A stretch of DNA of 64,000 nt from Aquirufa rosea (lineage in GTDB: Bacteria > Bacteroidota > Bacteroidia > Cytophagales > Spirosomataceae). The position numbers were made by a program, and so were the translations under genes. The notes under the pieces are model-generated. The model was not told where the DNA came from, did no database searches, and saw nothing but the letters and a program-made list of their open reading frames with translations. Positions 36,750 to 44,828 of the stretch are shown in pieces (the first letter of the stretch is position 1; every line of letters begins with the position of its first letter). The stretch spans positions 124,001 through 188,000 of the forward strand of contig NZ_SDHY01000001.1 in the NCBI RefSeq assembly GCF_004118285.1, given 5' to 3'.

Positions 36750-36796
36750 ATGTAAAGGTTTTAGAAAATCAAATTACAGTAATTTTTAGATAAAAA

Positions 36797-36818
36797 AAAA
36801 CCGGTATTAACCGGTTTT
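36797..36818 (-). terminator. Rho-independent terminator of the 47-residue protein gene
   Basis: Perfect 9-bp stem AAAACCGGT / ACCGGTTTT around a 4-nt loop; on the minus strand it runs into nine consecutive T. It lies 18 nt after the stop codon at 36837. Confidence 0.9.
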
Positions 36819-36836
36819 CCTTAACTGAAATAATGC

Positions 36837-36980
36837 TTATTTAGCGAAACTTGCTTTGATTTGCTCCACATCTACCAATTTGATAATAGGTCTCTGCTTT
36901 AAAATTTTGATAGCATTTACTTTATTATTCGCTACTGCGTGATTTCTTCTGTCTTTGCGTTTTAGTCTAGTTACGGCCAT
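36837..36980 (-). CDS. Conserved small basic protein (47 residues) of unknown function
   Basis: A 47-residue protein starting MAVTRLKRKDRRNHAVANN, very rich in Lys/Arg/Asn at its N-terminal half and predicted soluble. I recognise this type of short protein from Bacteroidota genomes but not its function; the charge suggests RNA or ribosome contact (inference). The gene is well supported by signals: a perfect TTTG-N19-TATTTTTG promoter at 37001-37031 and a strong terminator. The promoter -7 box lies downstream of the longer in-frame ATG at 37019, which excludes that start and supports 36980. Confidence 0.8.
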   Translation of the reverse strand: MAVTRLKRKDRRNHAVANNKVNAIKILKQRPIIKLVDVEQIKASFAK

Positions 36981-37000
36981 GTCTTGATAAATTTGGTGTG

Positions 37001-37031
37001 CAAAAATACTAAATATCATTTATTAATCAAA
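37001..37031 (-). promoter_or_regulatory. Consensus promoter of the 47-residue protein gene
   Basis: Minus-strand TTTG at 37031-37028, exactly 19 bp, then TATTTTTG at 37008-37001, a full match to the Bacteroidota TTTG-N19-TAnnTTTG primary promoter. Predicted transcription start near 36994, 14 nt ahead of the ATG at 36980. Confidence 0.8.
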
Positions 37032-37049
37032 TAATAAGTCTCGTTTAAT

Positions 37050-37057
37050 TAAATTTG
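37050..37057 (+). promoter_or_regulatory. -7 element TAAATTTG of hisS
   Basis: TAAATTTG followed by CA fits TAnnTTTG and gives a start about 9 nt before the hisS ATG at 37073. No TTTG at 19-bp spacing. It is back to back with the small-protein promoter. Confidence 0.5.
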
Positions 37058-37072
37058 CATTTTTAAAATATT

Positions 37073-38428
37073 ATGCAAAAGCCAAGTAACGCTAGAGGAA
37101 CGAGAGATTTTGGGCCCAAAGAAATGGCCAAACGAACCTACGTTTTTAATGTAATAAAAAATCATTTTGAACAGTTTGGATTCCAAGCCATTGAAACTCC
37201 TGCCATAGAGAATTTATCTACTTTGACTGGTAAATACGGTGATGAAGGAGATCAATTATTATTTAAGATTCTTAATTCAGGAGATTACCTGTCTAAATTA
37301 AACGAACAAGATTTTAAAGAAGGTAGTAAGAAATTTACCTACAAAGTCAGTGAAAAGGGATTAAGATACGATTTGACTGTACCTTTTGCTCGTTTTGTGT
37401 CTATGAATCGGAATGATTTGGCATTCCCTTTTCGTAGATTTCAAATGCAGCCTGTTTGGAGGGCGGATAGACCACAAAAAGGGCGTTACAGAGAATTTTA
37501 TCAATGTGACGCGGATATAGTTGGTTCCAATTCCTTATTGAATGAAGCTGAATTAATTACCCTTTTTCAATCTGTTTTTAACTCTCTTCGTTTAAAGGCT
37601 CATTTGGTTATCAACTCAAGAAAGGTTTTAGCTGGTGTTGTGGATGTATTAGGTATGAGTGACCTATTTGTTGACTTTGCTGTTGCCATAGACAAACTAG
37701 ATAAAATTGGTTGGGATGCTGTTTCCAATGAGTTAGTCGAACGTGGGTTTAGCAAGGATCATTGTGTGATTTTAGCTGATTTAATCGTTTTTGAAGGCAA
37801 TAACTTGGCCAAGATTGATAAATTAAGGCAATTTTTTAACGGTAATGAACAAGGGGAAGCTGGATTGAGAGAGATAGAGCAAGTATTGGATTTTATCAGT
37901 AAAAATGGCTATGATAATTCCAATATCATATTTGATTATCGTTTAGCTAGAGGTTTAAGTTATTATACTGGTTTAATTTTCGAAGGAAAAGCGAAAGATA
38001 TCCCATTTGGGTCTATTGCAGGTGGCGGTCGTTATGACAATTTAACCAGTGATTTTGGTTTACCCAATATGTCTGGGGTTGGTCTTTCATTCGGTATTGA
38101 AAGAATCATCGACGTCATGGAAGCTTTAAGCTTGTTTCCAGATATTCCTGTCTCCGGTTCCAAAGTTTTATTTGCGTATTTTGACCAAGAGGGACAAATC
38201 CAAGCATTTCAATATGTCAATGAATTGCGTAGATTAGGTATTGCTTCTGAAATATATCCTGAAATAGCTAAGATTAAGAAGCCTTTTGAATTTGCAGATA
38301 AAAAGAAAATTCCATTTGTCGCAGTTTTAGGGGAACAAGAGTTGGCTGAAAATAAAATTAATTTAAAAAATATGCGAAGTGGAGAACAGAAACTCCTGAC
38401 TTTAAATGAATTAATTCAGAGTTTATAA
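37073..38428 (+). CDS. hisS: Histidine--tRNA ligase
   Basis: A 451-residue class II synthetase charging tRNA-His. N-terminal KPSNARGTRDFGP, motif 2 region RPQKGRYREFYQCDADIVG, the HisRS-specific YYTGLIFEG and motif 3 around GVGLSFGIERI are visible; the C-terminal anticodon-binding domain covers about 360-450. It is a single gene with its own terminator. Confidence 0.97.
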   Translation: MQKPSNARGTRDFGPKEMAKRTYVFNVIKNHFEQFGFQAIETPAIENLSTLTGKYGDEGDQLLFKILNSGDYLSKLNEQDFKEGSKKFTYKVSEKGLRYDLTVPFARFVSMNRNDLAFPFRRFQMQPVWRADRPQKGRYREFYQCDADIVGSNSLLNEAELITLFQSVFNSLRLKAHLVINSRKVLAGVVDVLGMSDLFVDFAVAIDKLDKIGWDAVSNELVERGFSKDHCVILADLIVFEGNNLAKIDKLRQFFNGNEQGEAGLREIEQVLDFISKNGYDNSNIIFDYRLARGLSYYTGLIFEGKAKDIPFGSIAGGGRYDNLTSDFGLPNMSGVGLSFGIERIIDVMEALSLFPDIPVSGSKVLFAYFDQEGQIQAFQYVNELRRLGIASEIYPEIAKIKKPFEFADKKKIPFVAVLGEQELAENKINLKNMRSGEQKLLTLNELIQSL

Positions 38429-38430
38429 AA

Positions 38431-38458
38431 AAAAGGCTAGTAGAAATACTAGCCTTTT
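38431..38458. terminator. Bidirectional terminator between hisS and pgi
   Basis: GGCTAGTA / TACTAGCC with a GAAA tetraloop, extended by A-T pairs on both sides (A-run before, T-run of seven after). It serves hisS on the plus strand and the prx-GH25-pgi operon on the minus strand. Confidence 0.9.
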
Positions 38459-38475
38459 TTTATGTGATTTGAACA

Positions 38476-40122
38476 TCATCTCCACGCTTTGAATTGATTG
38501 ATGAGGCCGTTAGTAGAACTGTCATGACTTGTAACCGTCTGATCATTTTCTAGTTCAGGTAAGATGGAATTGGCTAATTGCTTTCCTAATTCTACACCCC
38601 ATTGGTCATAACTGAATATATTCCAAATAACTCCCTGAACAAATATTTTGTGTTCATACATGGCAATTAATGCTCCCAAGGTTTTAGGATTAATTTGCTT
38701 AGCCAAAATGGAATTAGTAGGTTTATTTCCCTCAAAAACCTTAAATGGAGCTAATTTTTGGATAGCCTCGTCATTTAAACCTGCTTTTTGTAATTCCGCA
38801 ATAACAGTATCCAAGGACTTACCATTCATCAATGCCTCTGTTTGAGCGAAAAAATTTGACATTAACAAGGTGTGATGATTTCCGATAGGATTATGCGTTT
38901 GTGCAGGTGCAATAAAATCTGCCGGTATCATTTGAGTTCCTTGATGAATCAATTGATAAAATGCATGTTGACCATTTGTACCTGGTTCTCCCCATATTAC
39001 CGGACCAGTGGCATAATTGACATGATTACCAGCTCTATCGACTGATTTGCCGTTAGATTCCATATCTCCTTGTTGAAAATAGGCTGCGAATCTATGCATA
39101 TATTGGTCATAGGGTAGAATGGCATGAGTAGGAGCATTCCAAAAATTAATGTACCAAATACCTAATAGAGCTAAAATCACAGGTGCATTTTTTTCCAATG
39201 GTGTATAGGCTAAATGATTATCCATATCATGTGCGCCTTCTAGTAATGCTTCAAAATTATCATAGCCAATGGATAATGATATGGATAGTCCAATGGCAGA
39301 CCACAAGGAATACCGTCCACCGACCCAATCCCAAAAAGCAAACATATTGCTGGAATCTATTCCAAACTTTTCCACCTGAGATTTATTGGTGGACAATGCA
39401 ACAAAATGCTTGGAAATGGCACTTTCATCTTGAGCAGCATCCAAAAACCAGGCTCTAGCAGTAAAAGCATTGGCCATGGTTTCTTGTGTGGTAAATGTTT
39501 TAGAGGCAATTAAAAATAGGGTAGTCGCAGGATTAAGTTTTTTTAGGGTCTCTGCTATGTGAGTGCCATCTACATTACTTACAAAATGAACATTCAATCT
39601 AGTTTTATAAGGTTTTAAAGCTTCAGTTACCATCACGGGTCCCAGATCTGATCCTCCAATCCCAATGTTTACAATATCGGTAATGGCCTCTTGAGTATAT
39701 CCTTTCCATGTTCCAGAAATTACTTGCTCAGTAAATTCTTTCATATGTTCCCTCACTTGATGTATCTCAGCATTGATATTTACTCCATCCAACAATTGAG
39801 GTTCTCCCTTAGGCTTCCTGAGTGCCGTATGTAAAACGGCCCTTCCTTCTGTTTGATTGATTAATTCACCAGAAAGTTGAGCTTTAATAGCAGATTCTAA
39901 TTGACATTCCTTGGCTAATTCAATAAGATGCTGAAAAGTATCAGCATCAATTAAATTTTTAGAGTAATCAATTAATATATCCTGAAAGTAGAGACTATAG
40001 GTAGATTGTCTGTTTTTATCGGAGTGAAACAAAGATTTTAATGGAAGAGATTCCAGGCGCTTTTTGTCTTCTAATAACTTTTGAAAGGCAGTGGTTTGGG
40101 TAAAATTGATAGTAGGAAGCAT
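38476..40122 (-). CDS. pgi: Glucose-6-phosphate isomerase
   Basis: A 548-residue glycolytic enzyme interconverting glucose-6-phosphate and fructose-6-phosphate, about the same length as E. coli Pgi (549). Visible signatures are [37 protein letters not shown] (the PGI signature), the catalytic Glu region MESNGKSVD and the C-terminal [11 protein letters not shown]. It is the last gene of an apparent peroxiredoxin-lysozyme-pgi operon (5 bp from the lysozyme gene). Confidence 0.97.
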   Translation of the reverse strand: MLPTINFTQTTAFQKLLEDKKRLESLPLKSLFHSDKNRQSTYSLYFQDILIDYSKNLIDADTFQHLIELAKECQLESAIKAQLSGELINQTEGRAVLHTALRKPKGEPQLLDGVNINAEIHQVREHMKEFTEQVISGTWKGYTQEAITDIVNIGIGGSDLGPVMVTEALKPYKTRLNVHFVSNVDGTHIAETLKKLNPATTLFLIASKTFTTQETMANAFTARAWFLDAAQDESAISKHFVALSTNKSQVEKFGIDSSNMFAFWDWVGGRYSLWSAIGLSISLSIGYDNFEALLEGAHDMDNHLAYTPLEKNAPVILALLGIWYINFWNAPTHAILPYDQYMHRFAAYFQQGDMESNGKSVDRAGNHVNYATGPVIWGEPGTNGQHAFYQLIHQGTQMIPADFIAPAQTHNPIGNHHTLLMSNFFAQTEALMNGKSLDTVIAELQKAGLNDEAIQKLAPFKVFEGNKPTNSILAKQINPKTLGALIAMYEHKIFVQGVIWNIFSYDQWGVELGKQLANSILPELENDQTVTSHDSSTNGLINQFKAWR

Positions 40123-40127
40123 GTGTT

Positions 40128-40910
40128 TTATTTGATTAGCATGGTAGCAAATTCAGTATGATCACCCAAAAATACATTATAATCCCAAGATTTGGAATTC
40201 CCTTTCAGTTTGCCATGTTTACTATACTGCCAAAAACGTAGATTATCTGGTTCAACAATATTTTCTTCATCGTAACTGGCTAGCCATAAATGGAAATCGT
40301 TAAATTCCTCATTATTAAATAAATCGGAATACATTCTTAGGTTGGTGTAAAGGATGGGATTGGTTTGATAATGCTTAGATAGATAATCTAAAAATTTCTT
40401 AACATTTCTTTTTAACTGATGATGGTTGACTTGATTGGTAACCTCTATATCACAAACAGGAGGGAGGTCTCCCTCTTCTAATTTGACTAGCTGACAAAAA
40501 TTTCTTGCTTGTTCAATTGGATCTCTCGTAGGAATATAAAAATGATATGCTCCTCTTGTTAAACCCTTCTGTTTGGCATGATGCCAATTTGTATGAAAAT
40601 TTGGATCTTGAAGACTTCTCCCTTCAGTAGCTTTAATGAAAACAAATTTGACACTAACCGTGTCGAATAGATCCAATTGACTTATTCGATGCCAAGGAAC
40701 ATTGCCATTATGGTGAGAAACATCTATTCCATGAATGGAATGTTTCTGTGGAACATCTATTTGAATGGCATCACTATATGAAAACTGATGTCCTTCGTCT
40801 TTCGAGAGTGAATTAATAATAGAAAAAAGAATCCAGCAAAATATGAGTACAACTAAGGAACTAAGGATAAGCTGGATTCTTTTTTTCAAGGAAAATGATT
40901 TGATAAACAA
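40128..40910 (-). CDS. Membrane-anchored GH25 family lysozyme
   Basis: A 260-residue muramidase-type glycoside hydrolase. Residues about 12-30 form a transmembrane or uncleaved signal helix ([18 protein letters not shown]). The GH25 domain (about 55-255) shows [26 protein letters not shown], the catalytic DIE of PVCDIEV and FWQYSKHG. It probably cleaves the peptidoglycan glycan chain in the periplasm. Its place between a peroxiredoxin and pgi is not explained by function. Confidence 0.9.
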   Translation of the reverse strand: MFIKSFSLKKRIQLILSSLVVLIFCWILFSIINSLSKDEGHQFSYSDAIQIDVPQKHSIHGIDVSHHNGNVPWHRISQLDLFDTVSVKFVFIKATEGRSLQDPNFHTNWHHAKQKGLTRGAYHFYIPTRDPIEQARNFCQLVKLEEGDLPPVCDIEVTNQVNHHQLKRNVKKFLDYLSKHYQTNPILYTNLRMYSDLFNNEEFNDFHLWLASYDEENIVEPDNLRFWQYSKHGKLKGNSKSWDYNVFLGDHTEFATMLIK

Positions 40911-40922
40911 ATTTACTAAATC

Positions 40923-41558
40923 TTATAAATTCGGTTGAGGTGTTTTTCTCAAATATGGCTTAATTGCCGTAAAACCCTTTGGAAATTTTGTCGCAGCTTC
41001 TTCATTAGATACAGCTGGAGTAATAATTACATCCTCTCCGTGTACCCAATCAGCAGGGGTGGCAACTTGATAATTGGCAGTTAACTGCAAAGAATCAATC
41101 ACACGTAAAATTTCGGTAAAATTTCTACCAGTAGATGCTGGATATGTTAAAGTAAGTTTAATCTTTTTGTCTGGTCCAATAATAAATACAGAACGTACCG
41201 TAGCTTTTTCAGAAGCATTTGGATGAATCATATCATACAATAAAGCAACTTTCTTTTCAGGATCGGCAATGATTGGGAAGTTCATCTGAACATGGTTTAC
41301 CTCTTCAATATCTGGAACCCATTTATTGTGTGAATCTAAACTGTCGACCGATATAGCAATAGCTTTAACACCACGTTTAGAAAACTCACCATTTAAAAGT
41401 GCAGTTTTCCCTAATTCCGTAGTACAGACAGGCGTAAAGTCAGCTGGGTGACTAAAAAATAATACCCATGAATTTCCAATCCACTCATGAAAATTAATAG
41501 GTCCTTGTGTTGTTTCTGCGCTAAAATCTGGCGCGATATCTCCTAATCTTAAAGACAT
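40923..41558 (-). CDS. Peroxiredoxin of the Prx6 (1-Cys) type
   Basis: A 211-residue thiol peroxidase reducing hydrogen peroxide and organic peroxides. The peroxidatic Cys is in HPADFTPVCTTELG (near residue 47), and the long C-terminal extension (DWVHGEDVIITPAVS ... GFTAIKPYLRKTP) is typical of the Prx6 group. It leads the prx-GH25-pgi run (12 bp to the next gene) with the -7 element TAAATTTG just upstream. Confidence 0.93.
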   Translation of the reverse strand: MSLRLGDIAPDFSAETTQGPINFHEWIGNSWVLFFSHPADFTPVCTTELGKTALLNGEFSKRGVKAIAISVDSLDSHNKWVPDIEEVNHVQMNFPIIADPEKKVALLYDMIHPNASEKATVRSVFIIGPDKKIKLTLTYPASTGRNFTEILRVIDSLQLTANYQVATPADWVHGEDVIITPAVSNEEAATKFPKGFTAIKPYLRKTPQPNL

Positions 41559-41587
41559 AATAGTAGATGTTTATATGTGTTATCTAC

Positions 41588-41595
41588 CAAATTTA
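41588..41595 (-). promoter_or_regulatory. -7 element TAAATTTG of the prx-GH25-pgi operon
   Basis: Minus-strand TAAATTTG fits TAnnTTTG; at 19-bp spacing there is TTTT, which belongs to the preceding terminator. Predicted start near 41581, 23 nt before the peroxiredoxin ATG. Confidence 0.5.
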
Positions 41596-41614
41596 TAGAC
41601 TATTTATTAAATAA

Positions 41615-41643
41615 AAAAGCAATTCTAAAATAGAATTGCTTTT
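41615..41643 (-). terminator. Rho-independent terminator of the tRNA-like RNA gene
   Basis: Perfect 13-bp stem AAAAGCAATTCTA / TAGAATTGCTTTT with a 3-nt loop, followed on the minus strand by a run of six T. It lies 45 nt after the 3' end of the tRNA-like element and separates it from the peroxiredoxin gene. Confidence 0.85.
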
Positions 41644-41688
41644 AACATTACACTTCATCAACAAACTAAAAACCAAATAATTAAAATG

Positions 41689-41831
41689 CTGTAGGAGAAG
41701 GATTCGAACCTCCATGGTGCGGTTAGCCATATCGCAGAACTGATTTAGTGGTCAACCCATTACGCTACGTTTATCCCGAACTCACCACCCCCGAGACAGG
41801 AGGGCACGTCTGCCAATTTCATCACCCTACA
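41689..41831 (-). ncRNA. 143-nt tRNA-like RNA with a long variable-region insertion
   Basis: On the minus strand the ends pair as a 7-bp acceptor (TGTAGGG with TCCTACA), next to a textbook T arm (GGAGG-TTCGAAT-CCTTC) and a class II/Leu-like D arm (ATG, AAATTGGCAGA, CGT). An anticodon-like arm CCCTC-CTGTCTC-GGGGG follows, which would place GTC at the anticodon. Between it and the T arm lie about 74 nt instead of 4-24, closed by TGGTG/CACCA. CCA is not encoded. A consensus promoter and a strong terminator flank it. It could be a novel tRNA-derived RNA, a tRNA with an insertion, or a fusion of two tRNA pieces; the amino acid is undetermined. That it is transcribed is inferred from the flanking signals. 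Confidence 0.55.
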
Positions 41832-41866
41832 GTGAAATAATACTTACCTTTGTAATTATTATATAC

Positions 41867-41898
41867 CAAAATTATAAAACAATTTTAGATTTTCAAAA
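41867..41898 (-). promoter_or_regulatory. Consensus promoter of the tRNA-like RNA gene (TTTTG-N19-TAATTTTG)
   Basis: Minus-strand TTTTG at 41898-41894, 19 bp, then TAATTTTG at 41874-41867, a full match to the Bacteroidota housekeeping promoter. Transcription would start near 41860, about 30 nt upstream of the first paired base of the tRNA-like element. Confidence 0.75.
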
Positions 41899-41964
41899 TA
41901 GTTTAATAAAAATCTGATTTTTTTGATTAATTTTTAAAAATATTAACGATTTATTGAAAATATT

Positions 41965-42429
41965 ATGGATAAAAAAATAGATCTCGACCCTTTGGACTAT
42001 AAAATTTTAGAAATATTAGTTCGAGATTCCAACCTTCCTTACACAGAAATTGGTCAACGATTGGATGTTTCTGGTGGTACAGTACATGTTCGCATGAAAA
42101 AAATGGAAGCATTAGGGGTGGTTAAGGGCGCACAGCTTTTAATTGATTACTCTAAAATAGGATGGGATATTACTGCCTTCTTGGGAATTTATTTGGACAA
42201 AAGTTCTTTATATGAAGATGTCGCCAAACAGTTAGAGATGATCCCAGAAGTTGTCAATATTCACTACACAACAGGTATTTACTCCATATTTGCTAAAATT
42301 ATATGTCGGGATACTCAACACCTTAGGGAGGTATTACACGATAAAATTCAACGTGTTGCTGGTATTCAAAGAACTGAAACTTTTATCTCCTTAGAAGAAA
42401 GTTTGATTAGAAATACACCTTTATTTTGA
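41965..42429 (+). CDS. Lrp/AsnC-family transcriptional regulator
   Basis: A 154-residue DNA-binding protein with an N-terminal helix-turn-helix (about residues 8-55: LDPLDYKILEILVRDSNLPYTEIGQRLDVSGGTVHVRM) and a C-terminal effector-sensing RAM domain (about 70-150). These regulators respond to amino acids or related ligands. It is divergent from the tRNA-like gene and 80 bp ahead of sufB. Its targets are not evident. Confidence 0.93.
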   Translation: MDKKIDLDPLDYKILEILVRDSNLPYTEIGQRLDVSGGTVHVRMKKMEALGVVKGAQLLIDYSKIGWDITAFLGIYLDKSSLYEDVAKQLEMIPEVVNIHYTTGIYSIFAKIICRDTQHLREVLHDKIQRVAGIQRTETFISLEESLIRNTPLF

Positions 42430-42480
42430 ATTATTTAGAATAGTTCTAATTAAATGCTTACATAACTAAATTTTGCTTCG

Positions 42481-42488
42481 TAATTTTG
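42481..42488 (+). promoter_or_regulatory. -7 element TAATTTTG of sufB
   Basis: TAATTTTG fits TAnnTTTG, 21 bp before the sufB ATG at 42510, giving a leader of about 15 nt. The -33 position reads TTAC, a weak match. Confidence 0.5.
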
Positions 42489-42509
42489 TGATGATAAATA
42501 CATAATTAT

Positions 42510-43958
42510 ATGGCAGAAAAGGTTGATGATATTTTACAGGAGGTTACTAGCTCCGATTATAAATATGGATTTGAATCCCATTTTGATACAGAAGAGGCTC
42601 CCATTGGATTAGATGAGTCTACCATTCGGTTTATTTCCGACAAAAAAAATGAACCAGAGTGGATGTATGAATGGCGATTAGCTGCATTTAGATATTGGAA
42701 AACTTTACAAGAGCCTACCTGGGCTAATGTTAATTATACCCCCACCGATTATCAAGCATTAAAATATTACTCGGCTCCTAAACCTAAGAAGCAATTGAAT
42801 TCATTGGATGAAATTGATCCAGAATTACGCAGGACTTTTGAAAAATTGGGTATTTCATTAGATGAGCAAAAACGTTTATCTAATGTGGCAGTCGATGCAG
42901 TAATAGATTCAGTTTCTGTCGCCACCACATTTAAAGAAACATTAGCGGAAAAGGGTATCATATTTTGTTCCATTTCTGAAGCTGTAAAAGAACATCCAGA
43001 ATTGGTTAAAAAATACTTAGGTAGTGTTGTCCCAGTAAAAGATAATTATTTTGCTGCCTTAAATTCAGCTGTGTTTTCTGATGGCTCTTTTTGTTACATT
43101 CCCAAAGGAGTGCGCTGTCCAATGGAATTGTCGACCTATTTCAGAATCAATGCTGCTGGTACTGGTCAATTTGAACGTACACTAATCGTGGCAGATGAAG
43201 ATTCTTATGTAAGTTATTTGGAAGGCTGTACCGCGCCCATGCGTGATGAAAATCAATTACATGCTGCAGTAGTCGAGATTTATGTTCATGCTGGAGCTGA
43301 AGTTAAATATTCAACCGTTCAGAACTGGTATCCTGGTGACAAAGAAGGAAAAGGGGGTATTTATAATTTTGTAACTAAGCGTGGGATTTGTGATGGAGCG
43401 CATTCAAAATTATCCTGGACTCAAGTAGAAACAGGGTCAGCGGTAACTTGGAAATACCCTTCTGTAATTTTGAAAGGTGACTATTCTATAGGTGAATTTT
43501 ACTCCGTAGCTGTAACTAACAATCATCAGCAAGCAGACACTGGTACAAAAATGATTCACCTAGGCAAGCATTCAAAATCACGAATTGTTTCAAAAGGTAT
43601 TTCTGCTGGTGTATCCCAAAATTCTTACCGTGGTTTGGTCCAGGTTGCCAAGCGCGCAGATTACGCTAAAAATTATTCCCAATGTGACTCCTTATTATTA
43701 GGAGATCGTTGTGGTGCTCACACTTTTCCATATTTGGAAGTGAAAAATAATACGGCCTCAGTTGAACACGAAGCAACGACATCTAAGATTGGAGAAGATC
43801 AAATATTTTATTGTAATCAAAGGGGGTTATCAACTGAGTCAGCCATTGCTTTGATTGTCAACGGCTATGCCAAGGAAGTATTAAATCAATTACCGATGGA
43901 ATTTGCCGTAGAAGCTCAGAAACTTTTAGCTATTTCATTAGAAGGTTCGGTAGGTTAA
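42510..43958 (+). CDS. sufB: Fe-S cluster assembly scaffold protein SufB
   Basis: A 482-residue component of the SufBCD scaffold that builds Fe-S clusters. Strong family features are [75 protein letters not shown] and NSYRGLVQV. Length is normal. SufC, SufD and SufS are usually next in line, but here the next gene is on the opposite strand and ends exactly where sufB ends, so sufB stands alone in this window. Confidence 0.97.
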   Translation: MAEKVDDILQEVTSSDYKYGFESHFDTEEAPIGLDESTIRFISDKKNEPEWMYEWRLAAFRYWKTLQEPTWANVNYTPTDYQALKYYSAPKPKKQLNSLDEIDPELRRTFEKLGISLDEQKRLSNVAVDAVIDSVSVATTFKETLAEKGIIFCSISEAVKEHPELVKKYLGSVVPVKDNYFAALNSAVFSDGSFCYIPKGVRCPMELSTYFRINAAGTGQFERTLIVADEDSYVSYLEGCTAPMRDENQLHAAVVEIYVHAGAEVKYSTVQNWYPGDKEGKGGIYNFVTKRGICDGAHSKLSWTQVETGSAVTWKYPSVILKGDYSIGEFYSVAVTNNHQQADTGTKMIHLGKHSKSRIVSKGISAGVSQNSYRGLVQVAKRADYAKNYSQCDSLLLGDRCGAHTFPYLEVKNNTASVEHEATTSKIGEDQIFYCNQRGLSTESAIALIVNGYAKEVLNQLPMEFAVEAQKLLAISLEGSVG

Positions 43959-44828
43959 TTATTTTACTCCCCCCGTATGAATACAAATTAGAGTACTTCC
44001 TGTTGGGAAGTACTTTTTTTTGAGTAAATCATAAACTCCCAACATCATTTTTCCAGTATATGTAGGCTCAATGGCAATCTGATGTTGTGCTTTGAAATTT
44101 TCACAAAATGCGTCTAATGCGGGGTTTGATTTCGCATACTTTCCTTGTACATAATCTTCTTTAAGAATTAAATTAGGTAAGTCTAATGACAAATCCTGTA
44201 AGTGATTTTGTATTTCAATTTTGTTGTTTAAACAAAGGATTCCAACTATGTTAGATGATGAATACTTAGCAAGTCCTATAACGGTTGTACCTGTACCAAC
44301 CGCACTAATGATGTAATCAGAAGATATTTTATTCTCAATTTCAAGTACTATCTCTCTTATTCCCGAAATGCCAAAATTAGAATAGCCTCCTTCAGGAATT
44401 ACCCAATAATCATTCATATTATCGATACTATGAACCTCTTTTTTTTGATAAGCCTTTCTGTCCAAGAAATGTAGTTTCATGCCCCATTGATGTATCTGTT
44501 TCAAATACGGATTACTTGATTCATTTAATTCATCTCCACGTACTATTCCAATGGATGGTATTTTTAATTGATGACATACATAAGCCAAAGCATATAAATG
44601 ATTGGAGTAAGCCCCACCAAAACTAATAATGCCCTTTTTGGGATTATCTTGGGCGATCTGAATATATTCTTTTAATTTGCGCCATTTATTTCCTGATACA
44701 GTTTGATGTATTAAATCATCTCTCTTTAAAAATAAACGGATTTGTTGATCTTGCCAAAGCGGACCATATATTTCTTCTAGAGGAGAGGGAAGATTTAAAA
44801 AAGAATTTTCAAAAGTAGCGATGTCCAT
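43959..44828 (-). CDS. PLP-dependent D-cysteine desulfhydrase / ACC deaminase family protein
   Basis: A 289-residue fold-II PLP enzyme. The PLP Lys is in TVSGNKWRKLKEY, followed by ISFGGAYSNHLYALAYVC and VPEGGYSNFGISGI. The family covers D-cysteine desulfhydrase and 1-aminocyclopropane-1-carboxylate deaminase; the sequence alone does not decide between them. The ATG at 44828 (MDIATFENSF) gives the usual N-terminus; the in-frame ATG at 44897 would lie inside rluD and add 23 unrelated Ser/Lys-rich residues. Even so, the start codon overlaps the divergent rluD-like start. Confidence 0.85.
   Translation of the reverse strand: MDIATFENSFLNLPSPLEEIYGPLWQDQQIRLFLKRDDLIHQTVSGNKWRKLKEYIQIAQDNPKKGIISFGGAYSNHLYALAYVCHQLKIPSIGIVRGDELNESSNPYLKQIHQWGMKLHFLDRKAYQKKEVHSIDNMNDYWVIPEGGYSNFGISGIREIVLEIENKISSDYIISAVGTGTTVIGLAKYSSSNIVGILCLNNKIEIQNHLQDLSLDLPNLILKEDYVQGKYAKSNPALDAFCENFKAQHQIAIEPTYTGKMMLGVYDLLKKKYFPTGSTLICIHTGGVK

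Noticed and set aside
41689-41831. Interpretation of the tRNA-like locus as tmRNA or selC
   Set aside because: It lacks the tmRNA ends and tag frame, and the anticodon position is not TCA, nor are the acceptor and D-stem lengths those of tRNA-Sec.
41845-41852. TACCTTTG on the plus strand, possible promoter for the Lrp gene
   Set aside because: Matches the -7 consensus but lies 112 bp from the start, has no -33 match and falls between the promoter and body of the opposite-strand RNA gene; probably chance.
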